NCBI RefSeq assembly: GCF_028462495.1
Contig: NZ_JAQOWX010000107.1
Location: 1 to 19,641 of the forward strand
Length of the DNA stretch: 19,641 bases
Direction of reading: 5' to 3'
Origin: Roseateles_E sp005503085
GTDB lineage: Bacteria > Pseudomonadota > Gammaproteobacteria > Burkholderiales > Burkholderiaceae_C
In this document: one piece after another, positions 1 to 10,631 of the stretch
How the letters are laid out: each line of letters starts with the position of its first letter
How positions within the stretch are numbered: position 1 is the first letter of the stretch
The notes under the pieces: model-generated
Seen by the model: only the letters and a program-made list of their open reading frames with translations
Databases searched by the model: none
Told to the model about the DNA's origin: nothing
Made by a program: the position numbers and the translations under genes

Positions 1-3000
1 TCGGGCCGCGCCGGCAGCGCGCGCAGATGGGCGGCCAGCCAGCCGTCGACCTTGGCGCTGCCGAGCAGCTCGCGCAGCGCCTCGATCTGGGCCGCAGGCG
101 CCAGCCGCTCGAAGTCGGGCTTGGCACCGCCCAGCAGGCCATAGGTCTGGCCCAGCTTGCCCTGCAGGCCCGACACGCTCAGCACATGGAAGCCCTGGCG
201 CACCGCCTGGGCATAGTCCTCGCCGCTGTCGGCCAGGCCGGCCACCACGGTGATGCCGGCGCCCTGCTCGGGCAGCAGCACGCTATTGGACAGATTGCCG
301 CGCGCCACCAGGCCCTGGCCGGGGCCCAGGTCCACATCGCGGCCGGCCAGCACGAGCAGCTGGCCGGGGCCGGCCAGATCGACGCCGGAGGTGGCGCCAC
401 CGAAGCGGATGTCGCGGCCGGCGCGCAGCAGGGTCTGCTCCTGCGGCCGACCCTCGCCGGGGCTCTGGTGCTGCACCGTCAGGCCGCCATCCACACGCAG
501 ATCGCGACCGGCGCGCAGCTCCAGCGGGCGCGCCGAATGCATCGCCGTGCTGATCAGCAAATCGCCGCGCTGGGCCACGAACTGGGCCGGTTCGCGCGGG
601 CTCTGGTCCGGCCGCAGCTGGCCGTCGGCGTCGATCACGGCCAGGCGCTGGGCGTCCATAAAGGCCGCATCGGGTCGCAAGCCGAAGGCCAGCGGCGCAT
701 TGCCCAGCGCCAGCAGATCGATATTGGACAGGGTCAGCGATTCGCCGGCGCCCAGCCAGGTGCGGGCCGCGGCCGGATCGGCGCTGTCGCTCCATTGCCG
801 GATATTGTTGGCCTGAATCGAGCCCTGCGGCGCCAGCAGGCGCAGATCGATGGGCAGCACCGCGCTCATCCGGTCTCCATCAATCGCCTCGGCCGAGCCG
901 CGCAAAGACTGCTCGGCGCCCGCATAGGCGATGCTGCCGGCCGCGCTCTGCAGCAGCAGGCTGGCGCGCGCATCGAGGCCGGGCAGCGAGAGCTTTTTCC
1001 CCAAGGTGTTGGCCTCGGCCGTAAGGGCATGAGCCAGATTGCGCACACTGGCGATCTGCAGATCCTGGCCGGCCTGGACCCGCACGGCCGCGTCCTGGAA
1101 AACCAGCTGCAGGCCGGGATCGAAATTGACATTGGCCTCGGCCTCGTTGCGGATCGCGCCGCCGGCGCGCACATCGAGCCGGCCTTTGGTCGCCATCAGC
1201 TGGCCGCTGACCAGATCGCGCCCGGCGCTGGCGCGCAGCGCGCCACCGCCGAACACGGCGAGTCCGCTGCCGCCATCAGCGCCGCCAGCGGCCGCAGCGT
1301 CTGCCATGGCAGGCGTCATCACCAGGCCGCTGCTGGCCGCCGCCGCATGCAGCTGATGCAGATCCCGGCCGGCCTGCACCCAGATATCACCGCCGCCGAA
1401 GCTGGCAATGCCCTGGGCGAAGCGGTCGACCCGGCTGAACCAGGCGATGGGCACCTCGCTGGCCGAGGCGCGCCACAGCCAGTCGCTGACCGAACGCTGG
1501 TCCGTGTTGTTGGCCACGCCCACCACATCGCGACCGGCCTTCAGCGTGATGCGGCCACCGCCGCTGCTGAAGGGGCTCATGCCGCTGCCATCCAGATCGT
1601 TGGCCAGCGCGTCCAGCGCCGGCGCGTGGATGGTGGTCGGCACCGGGTCGGGGCCGCCGGGTTCTTCCGGCTCCGGGTCGGGATCCGGCGTGGGTGGCGG
1701 CGTCGGCGTGGGGGGCGGCGTGGGTGTCGGCGGCGTTGGCGGTTTCTCGCCGGGTTTCGTCGGCGCGCCGGGCGGCGGTGTCGTGCCGGTCGTGTCGTCG
1801 CCATTGCCGGGCGAGGGCTGGTCGGCGGCCGCCCGCAGCAGCAGGCTTGTGCGCCGCGAGACCGGCTGGCCCATGGCCTCGACCGAGCCGTCACCTTCAT
1901 CGATGGGCGGCTCGGCGTCGGCCACCACACCCACCGGCGTGCCGGTCGTGTAGAGCTTGGCGCTGCCATTGAGCAGACGAATGTCGCGACCGGCCATCAG
2001 CTCCAGGCTGCCGACGGTGCTGCGCAACGCAACCTCGGGGGCGACCGACTGGCCGGGCCGGCGGTCGGCCCCGATCAGCACCGAGCCCTTGTCCTCGGCC
2101 AGGCGCTCCAGGCCCAGCACCGCGCGCAGGTCGGCACTGGCCAGATCGGCGCCGGCCACCAGCCGGATATCGCCGGCCAGTGTGGACGTGCCGATCAGCT
2201 GGCTCTCGTCATTCGGCGAGGGCCTGAAGCCGGTGGCAAGGCCGCTCTTGAGCAGCAGATTGCCGGCGGCGCGCAGGGTCAGCGCCGCCTCGGCCGCATA
2301 CGGCGCCCGCTCGGCCTGCGCCTTCGTCAACACCGGCATCTGCCAGCTCTTGCTGACCGTCAGATCGCCGTCGGCGCGCACCTCGACACCGGCACGCACG
2401 CGCAGCAGGTCCTGCAGAGCGGCATGGCCACCTGACAGCCGGGCCGTGATGGCCTCGGCCGTCTGCTGGCGCTCGCCCATGAACTCGGCGTTATCGGCCA
2501 GCACACGCGCCAGGCCCAGCGGCTTGCCGGCAGGCGTGGGCGTAGGCGTGGGCGTGGGTGTGGGTGTGGGTGTTGGTGTAGGCCCAGGCGTCGGCGTCGT
2601 GCCAGTGGACGGCGCGGGCGGCGGTGTGGTGCCGGTCGTGTCGCCATTGCCGGGCGAAGGCTTGACGGCAAGGGCCTGAGCCAGCGCGGCAGCCTTGGCC
2701 ATCGTCGCGACCAGCAAGGTCGGTGGCGCGGGCGGCGGCGTGACCGGCGTGGTTTCGCCATTGCCGGGCGAAGGATTGGTGGGCGTGGGCGTGGGCGTGG
2801 GCGTTGGTACAGGTGTAGGCCCGGTCGGTGGTGCAGGCGGCGGTGTGCCTGGCGTGGTCTCGCCATTGCCCGGCGACGGAGTGACAGGCGTCGGTGTGGG
2901 CGGCGTCGGTGTGGGCGGCGTCGGTGTAGGCGGCGTCGGCGTAGGCGGCGTCGGTGTGGGCGGCGTCGGTGTGGGCGGCGTCGGCGTAGGCGGCGTCGGT

Positions 3001-6000
3001 GTAGGCGGCGTCGGCGTGGGCGGCGTCGGTGTGGGCGGCGTAGGCGTAGGCGGCGTCGGCGTAGGCGGCGTCGGTGTGGGCGGCGTCGGCGTAGGCGGCG
3101 TCGGCCCAGTTGGTGGCGTCGGCGGAGGATTGGTTGGCGTCGTCTCACCGTTACCGGGCGACGGATTGGTTGGCGTCGGCGTGGGCGGCGTCGGTGTAGG
3201 CGGCGTCGGTGTGGGCGGCGTCGGCGTGGGCGGCGTCGGCGTGGGCGGCGTCGGTGTGGGTGGCGTCGGTGTGGGCGGCGTCGGCGTAGGCGGCGTCGGT
3301 GTGGGTGGCGTCGGCGTAGGTGGCGTCGGCGTCGGCGTCAAACCATCGACCAGCTCATTCACCCCCGTGTAGACCTTGACCGCCTCGACATCGAGGCGGG
3401 CCACGCCGCGCAGGCTGGCGTCGATGGCGGCGATGCGCACGTCCTGGCCTTCGCGCGCGGCGCGCAGCTGCACCAGGCCGGCGGCCGGGGCGGCGTCGGG
3501 GCCGGACAGATCGATCAGGCTGCCGGCCTGCAAGGTCAGGGTTCCTTGTTCGCTATTGAGCCAGACCTTGCCCGCGCCGTCGGCCTGCTGGCTGCGCGCC
3601 AGCAGCTGGGCGCCATCGGCCAGCACCAGATCGCCGCGCGCGTTCAGGCGGATTTCGCCGCCCTGGGCGGCCGAGGCATCGAGCCGGCCGGCCACGTTGA
3701 GGCTGCCGGCATCACTGCTCAGGGTCAGCGCGGCGGCGCGCAAGCTCGTGCCCGCTGCCAGCTGCTGGTCGCCCTGGCGGTTGCGGACCTCGATGCTTTG
3801 CGTGAAGGCCTGCGGGCCGGCCTGTGCGATCAGACCGGCCACGCCGGCCAGGTCCAGCGCGTCGCGGCTGTCCAGCTGCAGGCTGGCGCCGCGCTCGGCG
3901 CTGGCCGCTGCGGCCAGCAGGCGACCCTGCAGCCGCAGCGCACCCTCGGCAGCGACCAGGCTGAGGCTGCCGGCATCGCCGTCGCCGGCGGCCGAGACAT
4001 CGAGCTGGCCGCCGGCCAGCAGGCGCAGATCGCCACGCTCGCTGATGGCGCTGAGGCGGCCCGCCGCGATATCGGCGCGCAGCGTGTCGCCGATCTTGTC
4101 GCTGCGGCCGGCCACGCTGACGCGGGCCCGGCTGCCGAACACCAGGTCGGCAGCGGCGCCGGTAGCGCGCAGCGCCAGCTGGGCGGCCGGCAGGTCCAGC
4201 GTGGTGTCGATGGCCAGGCGCTGCGCGCTCAGCGATACGCGCGCCGCCGCCACGGCATCGGCCGCACCGGTCGCCGCTGGCTGTGCCGCCGTGGTTTGCA
4301 GGCTCAGCGCGCCGCCGATGCGCCAGTCCAGCTCGGTGCTGCCGGCCGGGCCATCGCCCTCGGGCCGCGCGGCCTTCAGCACCGGCGTGAAGACTTGCAG
4401 ATCGGCGCCGTCCAGACTCAGCTGGCTGCGGCCGCTGAACAGCAGCGCCCGCTCGGCGCGCAGCTCGGCGCCGCCGAGCGGCCAGCGCGGGCGGCCGTCC
4501 ACCATATGGGTATCGCCCNNNNNNNNNNNNNNNNNNNNNNNNNNNNNNNNNNNNNNNNNNNNNNNNNNNNNNNNNNNNNNNNNNNNNNNNNNNNNNNNNN
4601 NNNNNNNNNNNNTCGGCGCCGCCGAGCTGCCAGCGCTGGCTGCCGTCCAGCATATGGATCTCGCCCTGGCCCGCGCCCTGGCCGCTGGCGTCCAGCCGCA
4701 GGCGCCCTGCGGCCGGCGCGTCACCGGCGCTCAGCCCGGTGCTGTTGCCGATGTCGATGCGCGCGGCACTGACGCTGGCCAGGCCCTCGCCCAGCACCCG
4801 CAGGCCCGGGCCATCCAGGCTCAGGCGTTCCAGCCCCGGCGCACCCAGGCTGGCGCCGGCCAGGAAGTCAAAGCCCGCATAGCTGCGCAGCAGCAGGCGC
4901 TCGGCCCCGCCCAGCTGGGCCAGCAGCTCGGCGCTCAGCAGGGTGCTGTCGTCCTGCAGCGCTGCGCTGCCACCGATCTGCAGACGCGACACGCCCAGCG
5001 CGATGCTGTCCGCCTGCAGCGTCGCATCGGCGGCCAGCGTGCTGCGGCCGGTTGCGTCCAGCAGCAGGCTGCCGCCGGCCGCGCTCAGCACGCTGCCGGC
5101 GCCTATGCTCAGATCGCCGCGCTGGCGCTGCGCGCCGCTGCGCACCAGGCCGGCCTCGGCATCGCCGGAGACCAGCAGCGCCGCACCGTCGCCCTGCAGC
5201 TGCCATTGGCGGCTCGGCGCCTGCGCATCGACCGGTGCCGCCTCCAGGCGTGCGCCCTGGCCCACTGTGAGGCGCTCGGTGGCCGCCAGCAGCAGGCTCT
5301 GCGCCTTCAGCGGCGCGGCCCCGGGGGCCAGCTCCAGCGTGCTGCTGCGCAGCTCCAGCTGCTCGGGCGTGCTCAGGTTCTTCGGTATCGCGCCGATCAC
5401 CAGATGCTGGGCGCCCAGTGCCGAGAGCTGCGCCGGGTCCAGATGCAGGGCGCCGGCCTGGGCCGTGCCGCCGATCTGGATGCGCTCGGCGCCGAAATAG
5501 GCGCTGCCGGCCAGGCCCTGCTCGCCCTTGTCACCGCGGCCGGCATCGAAGCGGGTCAGGCCGCGAATCTGGGCTTGCTGGGTCGCGACCACCAGGCTGC
5601 CGGCATCGCGCAGCAGCGCCGGCCGGGCGCGGTCCTGGCCGGCAGCCAGCGCCGGGAAGAACTGGTCGGCATCGGCCAGCCGGATCTCGCTGTACTTGCG
5701 CGCCTGGGCCGCGCTGAGCAGCTGCCAGGTGCTGGTCCGGGCGTCCTGCTCGGCGCTGCCAGCCAGGCCCAGCCGGGCGCCCAGCAGCAGGCTGCCGTCA
5801 TCGCGCGCCACGCTGACACCCAGGCCCAGCGGCATCGCGCCGACACCGGCCGGGCGCAGCAGCCAGGCACCGTCCAGCACCGCATAGCGGGCCGGCAGCA
5901 GGGTGTAGGTGCCGGCCGGCACCGGTGCGCCCTCGCCTATCGTGATCTGGCGCCCCAAGGCCGATGCGCCCTCGCCGGCCAGCGCCTGCGTGCCCGAGCT

Positions 6001-9000
6001 CAGCACGCCCGGCACGATGGCATAGGCGCCGTCCAGACCGGTGAACACATCGCGCGAACCCCCCGGGCCGGACACGAACTGCCAGGCGCTGAGCTTGCCG
6101 CCGCCGCTGAGGTCCAGCAGCGCGCCCGGCGCCACATCGACCGTCGCCGCATTCAGCGAGATCGCCTTGGCCGGTGCCGCGCCGAGCACGGCGCCGCCCG
6201 GGCTTGCCCAGCGCTCGCCCGTCCAGGTCCCGAACAGCAACTCGCGGCCGGCCGCGCTGACCGAGGTCTCGCTGCCGGCGCTCAGGCTCAGCTGACCCGT
6301 GGCCTGGAACTCGATCAGGCCGGCCGGCGCGCGCAGCCGGCCGCCCTGCACGATGTCGGCGGCCTTCAGCTTCAGGCTGCCGCCGGCACTCCAGGGCAGG
6401 GCCGGGGCGGCGCCGGGGCTGCTGGCGAACTCCAGCAGATGGCTGCCAGCATCGATGCCGAACACCGTGTCGCTGGCCGGGAAGAGCTGGCGCGCCGTCA
6501 GCCAGGTATCGGCGGCGGTCGCCAGGCTGCCCTGATAGCCGCTGCCGCTGGCCGTGCCCTGCAGGCGCAGATCGCCGCCGCTGCTCAGGTTCAGGCGGCC
6601 CAGACCCTGGGTCACCAGCTTGCCGTCCAGCACCATCAGCTCGCCGGCCGTCAGGCTCAGCCCGGCATGGCCGGCCTGGGCCGTGGGCAGCGGGCGATCA
6701 TTGCCCCCGCCGACTGCGATGACGTTCGTCTGCTTGTTCTGCCACTGCAGCAGCGGCGCGGCCAGCCGCGCCTGGGCCCGGTCCTGCATCAGCAGCACCG
6801 GCGTGTCGAGCTTGAGGCCGCGGGCCAGATCGAGGTTCACACCGTCGGCGATCACGATGCCTTCCTGCGCGCTCAGGTTCAGCTCGGCCACGCCGCTGCC
6901 CCGCAGCAGCGCGGTCGACAGCGAGGCCCGGCCGCTCAGGCCGGTCGGCGCCGGCAGCGCCTCGGCGCGCAGCGCGTCGCTGCGGCGCTCTTCGACACCG
7001 ACCAGCTCCAGCCGGCGCAGCGCCGGCAAGCCCTGGATGTTTGGCGTCACAAAGCCGGGCACCAGGCTCAGCGACAGCGTGCCGCCGCCCTGGCCCGCGC
7101 CGCCGGCCTGGGCCCGCAGCGTGCCTTCCAGCACGATGTCCTGGTTGCCGCTGATGCTCAGCGAGCCGGCGCTGCTGGCCAGCTGGCTAATGCGCTGCTC
7201 GCTGCCGCCCTGACTTTGCTCCTTTGTCAGCAGCGCGCCGCTGGCGCCGCTGATGTCGATCACCGCGCCGCGCTGCCAGACCAGGCTGGTGCCATGGGCG
7301 TTGTCGCCGCTGGCGCTCAGGCTGACCGAGCCGCCGCCCAGCAGCCGCCCCTGCGGCAGGCCATCGGTGCTGGCCTGCAGCTGGCGCTGGCCGGCCACAT
7401 CGATGCGGCTCTTGGCGCCCAGCCACAGATAGTGCGGGATATCGCCTTCGCCGCTGTTGGAGGCCTTGACGGCCAGGCTGAGCTGGCCGCCCGGGGCGCG
7501 CAGCTCGCCGTCCATCGCCAGCGCGGTCGCGGCCGACAGGCTCAGCCTGGCGCCCGGCTCCAGCGCGATGCTGGCGCCCTCGGCCACGCTGAGCCGGCCC
7601 TCGGGCCGGTTGCCGCCCAGGCCGCTGGAGGCCAGGCTCAGGTCTATGGCCTTGGGCAGACCCTGGCGCGGCGCGGCCAGCGTCATCAGCCCATCCATCG
7701 CACTGCCGCTGGGTGCCTTGCGTGTGCTCGCCTCGGCATGCCAGAGCTGCTGGGTCGGCGCCAGCCGGGTGCCGGCGGTCAGCTCCAGGGCCTGACGGCC
7801 GTCCAGACTGAAGCGGCCGAAGCCGCCCTGGCCGAAGAACTCGGGGCCCAATTCCAGCGTGCCCGGCGCGGCGATGGTGGGCGCGCTGCCGATGCGCAGG
7901 CCCGGTGCCGTCAGGCTCAGATGGCCGCCCTGGCTCATCGAGTAGCCGCGCAGCTCACCGCCCAGCAAGAGCCGGCGCGCGGCGACATCGGCGGTGAAGG
8001 TGCTGCTGCCGGTGCTCAGCGTGATCGATCCGGCGGCGCCACCGCAGATCTGGCCGGCCGCGCAGCCGGCCAGGCTGTTGACCCCGGCCAGCAGCGCCCC
8101 GCCCGAGACATCGAGCCGGCTGGCCGCACCCAGGCTCACGCCGGTGTCGCCGGAGACCAGCAGCGTGCCGCCCTTGAGCGTCAGCGCGCCGGCCTCGGGG
8201 TCCAGCGCGGCATTGCTCCACTGGCCGGCCACATCGAGCTTGACGCCGGCCGCGACCGCGACCTCGTTCCTGAAGCTGCGCAGGCTCAGGCTGCCGGAGG
8301 CGCTGCGGATGTCGGCGTCGACGCTGACGCGGCCCCCGCGGGACAGCAGCTGCAGGCTGCCCAGCGCCGGCAGATCGAGCGCCGCCGTGCTGCTGATCGC
8401 GCCCTCGGCGGCGATCGTGATGTGCTGGAAGCCCGAGCCCAGCAGCCGGCTCGCGGCCAGGCCCGAGCTGCGGCCCAGCGCGGCCTCGCTGTCGGCTCGC
8501 AGCCGCAGCCACTGCGCCTCGTCCAGCGGCGCGATATCGGCGCCGATGCGGAAGTCCTTCAGCACCGCGCCGGCATAGGCGTTGGCGCCGAAATCGGCCC
8601 CGTGGCGGGCGGCGCCTATGCCCAGGCTGGCGCCGGCCGGCAGCGCGTCGAGGCCGATGCGCTGGCGTCGGCCCAGCGTGGTCTGGCCCGACAGCGCGCC
8701 GTCCAGCAACACCTCGGGCGCCACCACTGAAAGGCTGCCGCCGCGACCGCCCTCGGTGTAGCCGGCCTCCTGGCGCGCCGGCATTACCGTGCCGTAATTG
8801 ACCATCGGGCCCCAGCGGTCGTAGCGGGCCTTGTTGGTGCCGGCATTGGTGATCGCGGAGTAGAGCAGCTCGCTGGGCGCGTTGTTGAGGCTGTAGGCCT
8901 TGCCGCTGGCGCTGAAGAGCTGGGTCGGGCGCACCTCGGCGTCCAGATAGCGCAGCAGGCCGCCGTCGACCGCGAGCCGCGACTCGGCATGGGCCAGCAC

Positions 9001-10596
9001 CGCGCCGCCGGCCAACAGCTTCAGGCTGCCCCCCTGGGCCATGCGTTCGCTGGCGCTGCGCTGCAGGCTGCGGCGATAGCTGTCCAGGCTGCCCAGGATC
9101 AGCGAGTCCTGGCGCGTGTCCAGCGTGACCTTGTTGCGGTAGAGCAGGCCATCCTTTTGCAGCGGCGCGTCCTTCAGGTCATTGCTGCCCAGCAGCTCGG
9201 TGGTGACGAAATGGCGGGCCACGCTGAGCTCGGTGTTGCGGGTGCCCGAGAGATCGATGCTGGCGCCGGCATCGATCTGGATGCGGCCGCCCTCGGGCTT
9301 GAAGACCTTGTCCGTCAGCAGATCGGCGCGGTAGTCGGGCACAGCCAGCGCGCGCAGGCTGGCCTGGGCGGCCGGCGCGACGATGCTGGCGCCGCGCGCC
9401 AGCGTGATGTTCTTGCCGGCCAGGTCCAGGCGCGAGTTGACGAAGCCGGCGTTGTCATCGGCGCTCAGGGCCTTGCCGTCGGCGCCCTGGTCGGCCGCCG
9501 TGATCTCGATGCGGCTGCCGGCGTCCAGCACCAGATCGCCGCTGATCTGGGCGCGCTTGTAGCGCTCGTCGGAGGGCGTGATGCCCAGCGTCGCCGCGCC
9601 GCCCTGAGCCAGCAGCAGCACCGAGCCGTTCTGCGCGACGCTGGTGCTGGCGCTGATGCGGCCCGACTGGTTGACCGCCATGCCCACCAGCGTGGTGTTA
9701 CCGCGCGGGGTGTTGATCACACCGCTGGCCTCGTTCTTGACCTGGCCATCGCCCGCGCGGCCCAGGGTGTGGCGGCCCACCTCGACCAGCAGGCCGCGCA
9801 GCGCCGGCACCGCCGCGTTGTTCTCGGCGGCGTAAAGCGGCTCGGCGGTGGGCAGCTTGTAGAAAACCTCGGCGCCGGCGCCCAGCACCACCTGGCCACC
9901 GGGCGCGCTGAGCGTGCCGGCGTTCTCGACCTTGCGCGCGAACAGGAAGATGCGGCCGCCCTCGGCGGTCTTGATCTCGGCGCCCGCCTCCACTTTCACA
10001 AAGCTCTTGCCGAAATCTCCAGCGTTCGAGCCATCGAAGCGGAAGGCGGATTCGGCGCCGGTGATGTTGGCGACAAAGCCGTTCTTGTAGTCCTCGTCCC
10101 TGGGCTTGAGTGTGGTCGCGATCAGGTTGCCGACATCGACGCTGGCACCCCGGCCGAACAGGATGCCGTTGCGGTTGTAGATCAGCACCTCGCCGCCATT
10201 GGTGGCGCTGAGCTTGCCGAAGATCTGGCTCGGCGCTGTGCCGTCGACCCGGTTCAGCGCGCTGGCGCCGGCCTTGGCCATGTCGAAGGTCACCGAGCTC
10301 TCGGCGCCGATATCGAAGCTGGCCCAGTTGTAGATCGCGCGGGCGCTGTCTTGCTGGATGCGCATATGCCGGCCATCGGCACTGATCTCGGGCGCGCTGC
10401 GCGGTCCCTGACCGTAGACCCGCCAACCTGCCGCCGGCTTGGGCACGGTAATCGCGGCCGGCGGTGTCTGCGCCGGCGACTGCAGCGGCAAGGCCAGGGC
10501 CAGGGCCGCCACCAGCGGGTGCAGCAACCAGCGGCTCCGGCGGCTGACGCGGCTGAGACGATGGGGGCGGACGGTGAGGCGGGGGATCGGGGCCAT
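1..10596 (-). CDS. Giant filamentous haemagglutinin-type TPS adhesin (TpsA), C-terminus beyond left edge, internal assembly gap
   Basis: Secreted adhesin-type protein, exported by the TpsB encoded just upstream. Residues 1-43 form a long basic N-terminus plus a hydrophobic signal segment ending near SPAQ. The TPS secretion domain follows: NWASFDIG (90-97), ALNRVDG (113-119) and NRNGILFG (141-148), all expected of FHA-type proteins. A long beta-helix-like region comes next. After the gap the true frame shifts by one and stays free of stops down to base 1, as I checked by scanning for in-frame stops. This part has repeated AGRD(V/L/I) motifs, typical of large FHA-family (DUF3739-like) proteins, and Pro/Thr linkers between about 3340-2530 and 1810-1640. 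Only two cysteines were seen, near residue 840. The start is the ATG at 10596, 35 bases after tpsB, with a weak GAAG ribosome site. Family is certain; ligand and function are unknown. Confidence 0.93.
1640..1810 (-). repeat. Third Pro-rich linker of TpsA, ending in an acidic Pro-rich tail
   Basis: In the tpsA frame this stretch encodes a PSPGNGDD motif, then a KPGEKPP segment, then runs of TPPPTP, and finally PDPDPEPEEPGGPDP. It separates a segment with YTTGTPVGV and AGRD motifs (about 2530-1810) from the following AGRD-rich segment (about 1640 to the left edge). Unlike the upstream linkers it becomes acidic at its C-terminal end. Confidence 0.85.
2533..2583. repeat. 6-base tandem repeat coding for a (Pro-Thr)n linker in TpsA
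   Basis: About eight degenerate units of GGYGTR/GGCGTG. In the tpsA frame they encode alternating Pro and Thr, directly before the next folded segment (AGKPLGLARVL). A shorter stretch of the same kind lies at 2782-2820. Confidence 0.9.
2887..3096. repeat. 15-base tandem repeat, 14 units, coding for a second Pro/Thr linker in TpsA
   Basis: Fourteen units of the same 15-base repeat as 3172-3336, separated from that block by a spacer that encodes a PSPGNG-type motif. In the tpsA frame this is again a P-T-P-P-T repeat. One unit has GGCGTAGGC in place of GGCGTCGGY, which still gives Pro/Thr-type codons. Together the two blocks give over 120 residues of low-complexity linker. Confidence 0.95.
3172..3336. 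repeat. 15-base tandem repeat, 11 units, coding for a Pro/Thr linker in TpsA
   Basis: Eleven consecutive 15-base units of the form GGCGTCGGYGTRGGY on the plus strand. In the tpsA frame (minus strand) they read as a Pro-Thr repeat with period five (P-T-P-P-T). Variation between units is nearly all at third codon positions (T/C and A/G), so the amino-acid repeat is better kept than the DNA. The period is a multiple of three, so gain or loss of units changes length without breaking the frame. Confidence 0.95.
4463..4518 (-). repeat. Downstream flank copy of the gap repeat (G-D-T-H-M-V-D-G type)
   Basis: Read on the minus strand this stretch encodes GDTHMVDGRPRWPLGGAEL. It closely matches 4613-4668 on the other side of the gap, which encodes GEIHMLDGSQRWQLGGA. 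The two copies are in direct orientation and are part of the tpsA coding sequence. More copies may be hidden in the gap. Confidence 0.85.
4519..4612. other. Run of 94 N: assembly gap inside tpsA
   Basis: The 94 undetermined bases interrupt tpsA. The real reading frames on the two sides do not match across 94 bases; they would match if the true length were a multiple of three, so 94 is probably an estimate. Both flanks carry almost the same sequence of about 54 bases, encoding MLDGSQRWQLGGA before the gap and MVDGRPRWPLGGA after it. A repeat is therefore the likely cause of the break. Confidence 0.97.
4613..4668 (-). repeat. Upstream flank copy of the gap repeat (G-E-I-H-M-L-D-G type)
   Basis: This is the partner of 4463-4518. 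It runs into the N stretch after the residues LGGA, so the boundary falls at the same point of the motif in both copies. That is the pattern expected when an assembler stops at a repeat. Confidence 0.85.
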
Positions 10597-10631
10597 GGCT
10601 TGGGACTTCGGTCAGGCGTTGGGGGCGCGGC

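Noticed and set aside
2887..3336. Elastin-like GVGVG protein on the plus strand, or a CRISPR-like array
   Set aside because: The 15-base units are contiguous without spacers, which excludes CRISPR. The plus-strand GVGVG reading is the complement of the Pro/Thr reading, which continues the adhesin frame on both sides.
4519..4612. Frameshift or pseudogene in tpsA
   Set aside because: The frame change coincides with the N run of arbitrary length. Both sides are free of stops and keep the same adhesin character, so a wrong gap length explains it.
3376..8730. Very long plus-strand open frame opposite tpsA (and similar ones at 27-2435 and 8989-10794)
   Set aside because: Composition is Ala/Gln/Arg/Ser-rich with no domains or ribosome site. 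High GC and few stop codons make such frames opposite a beta-helix gene. The minus strand has signal peptide, TPS domain and AGRD motifs.
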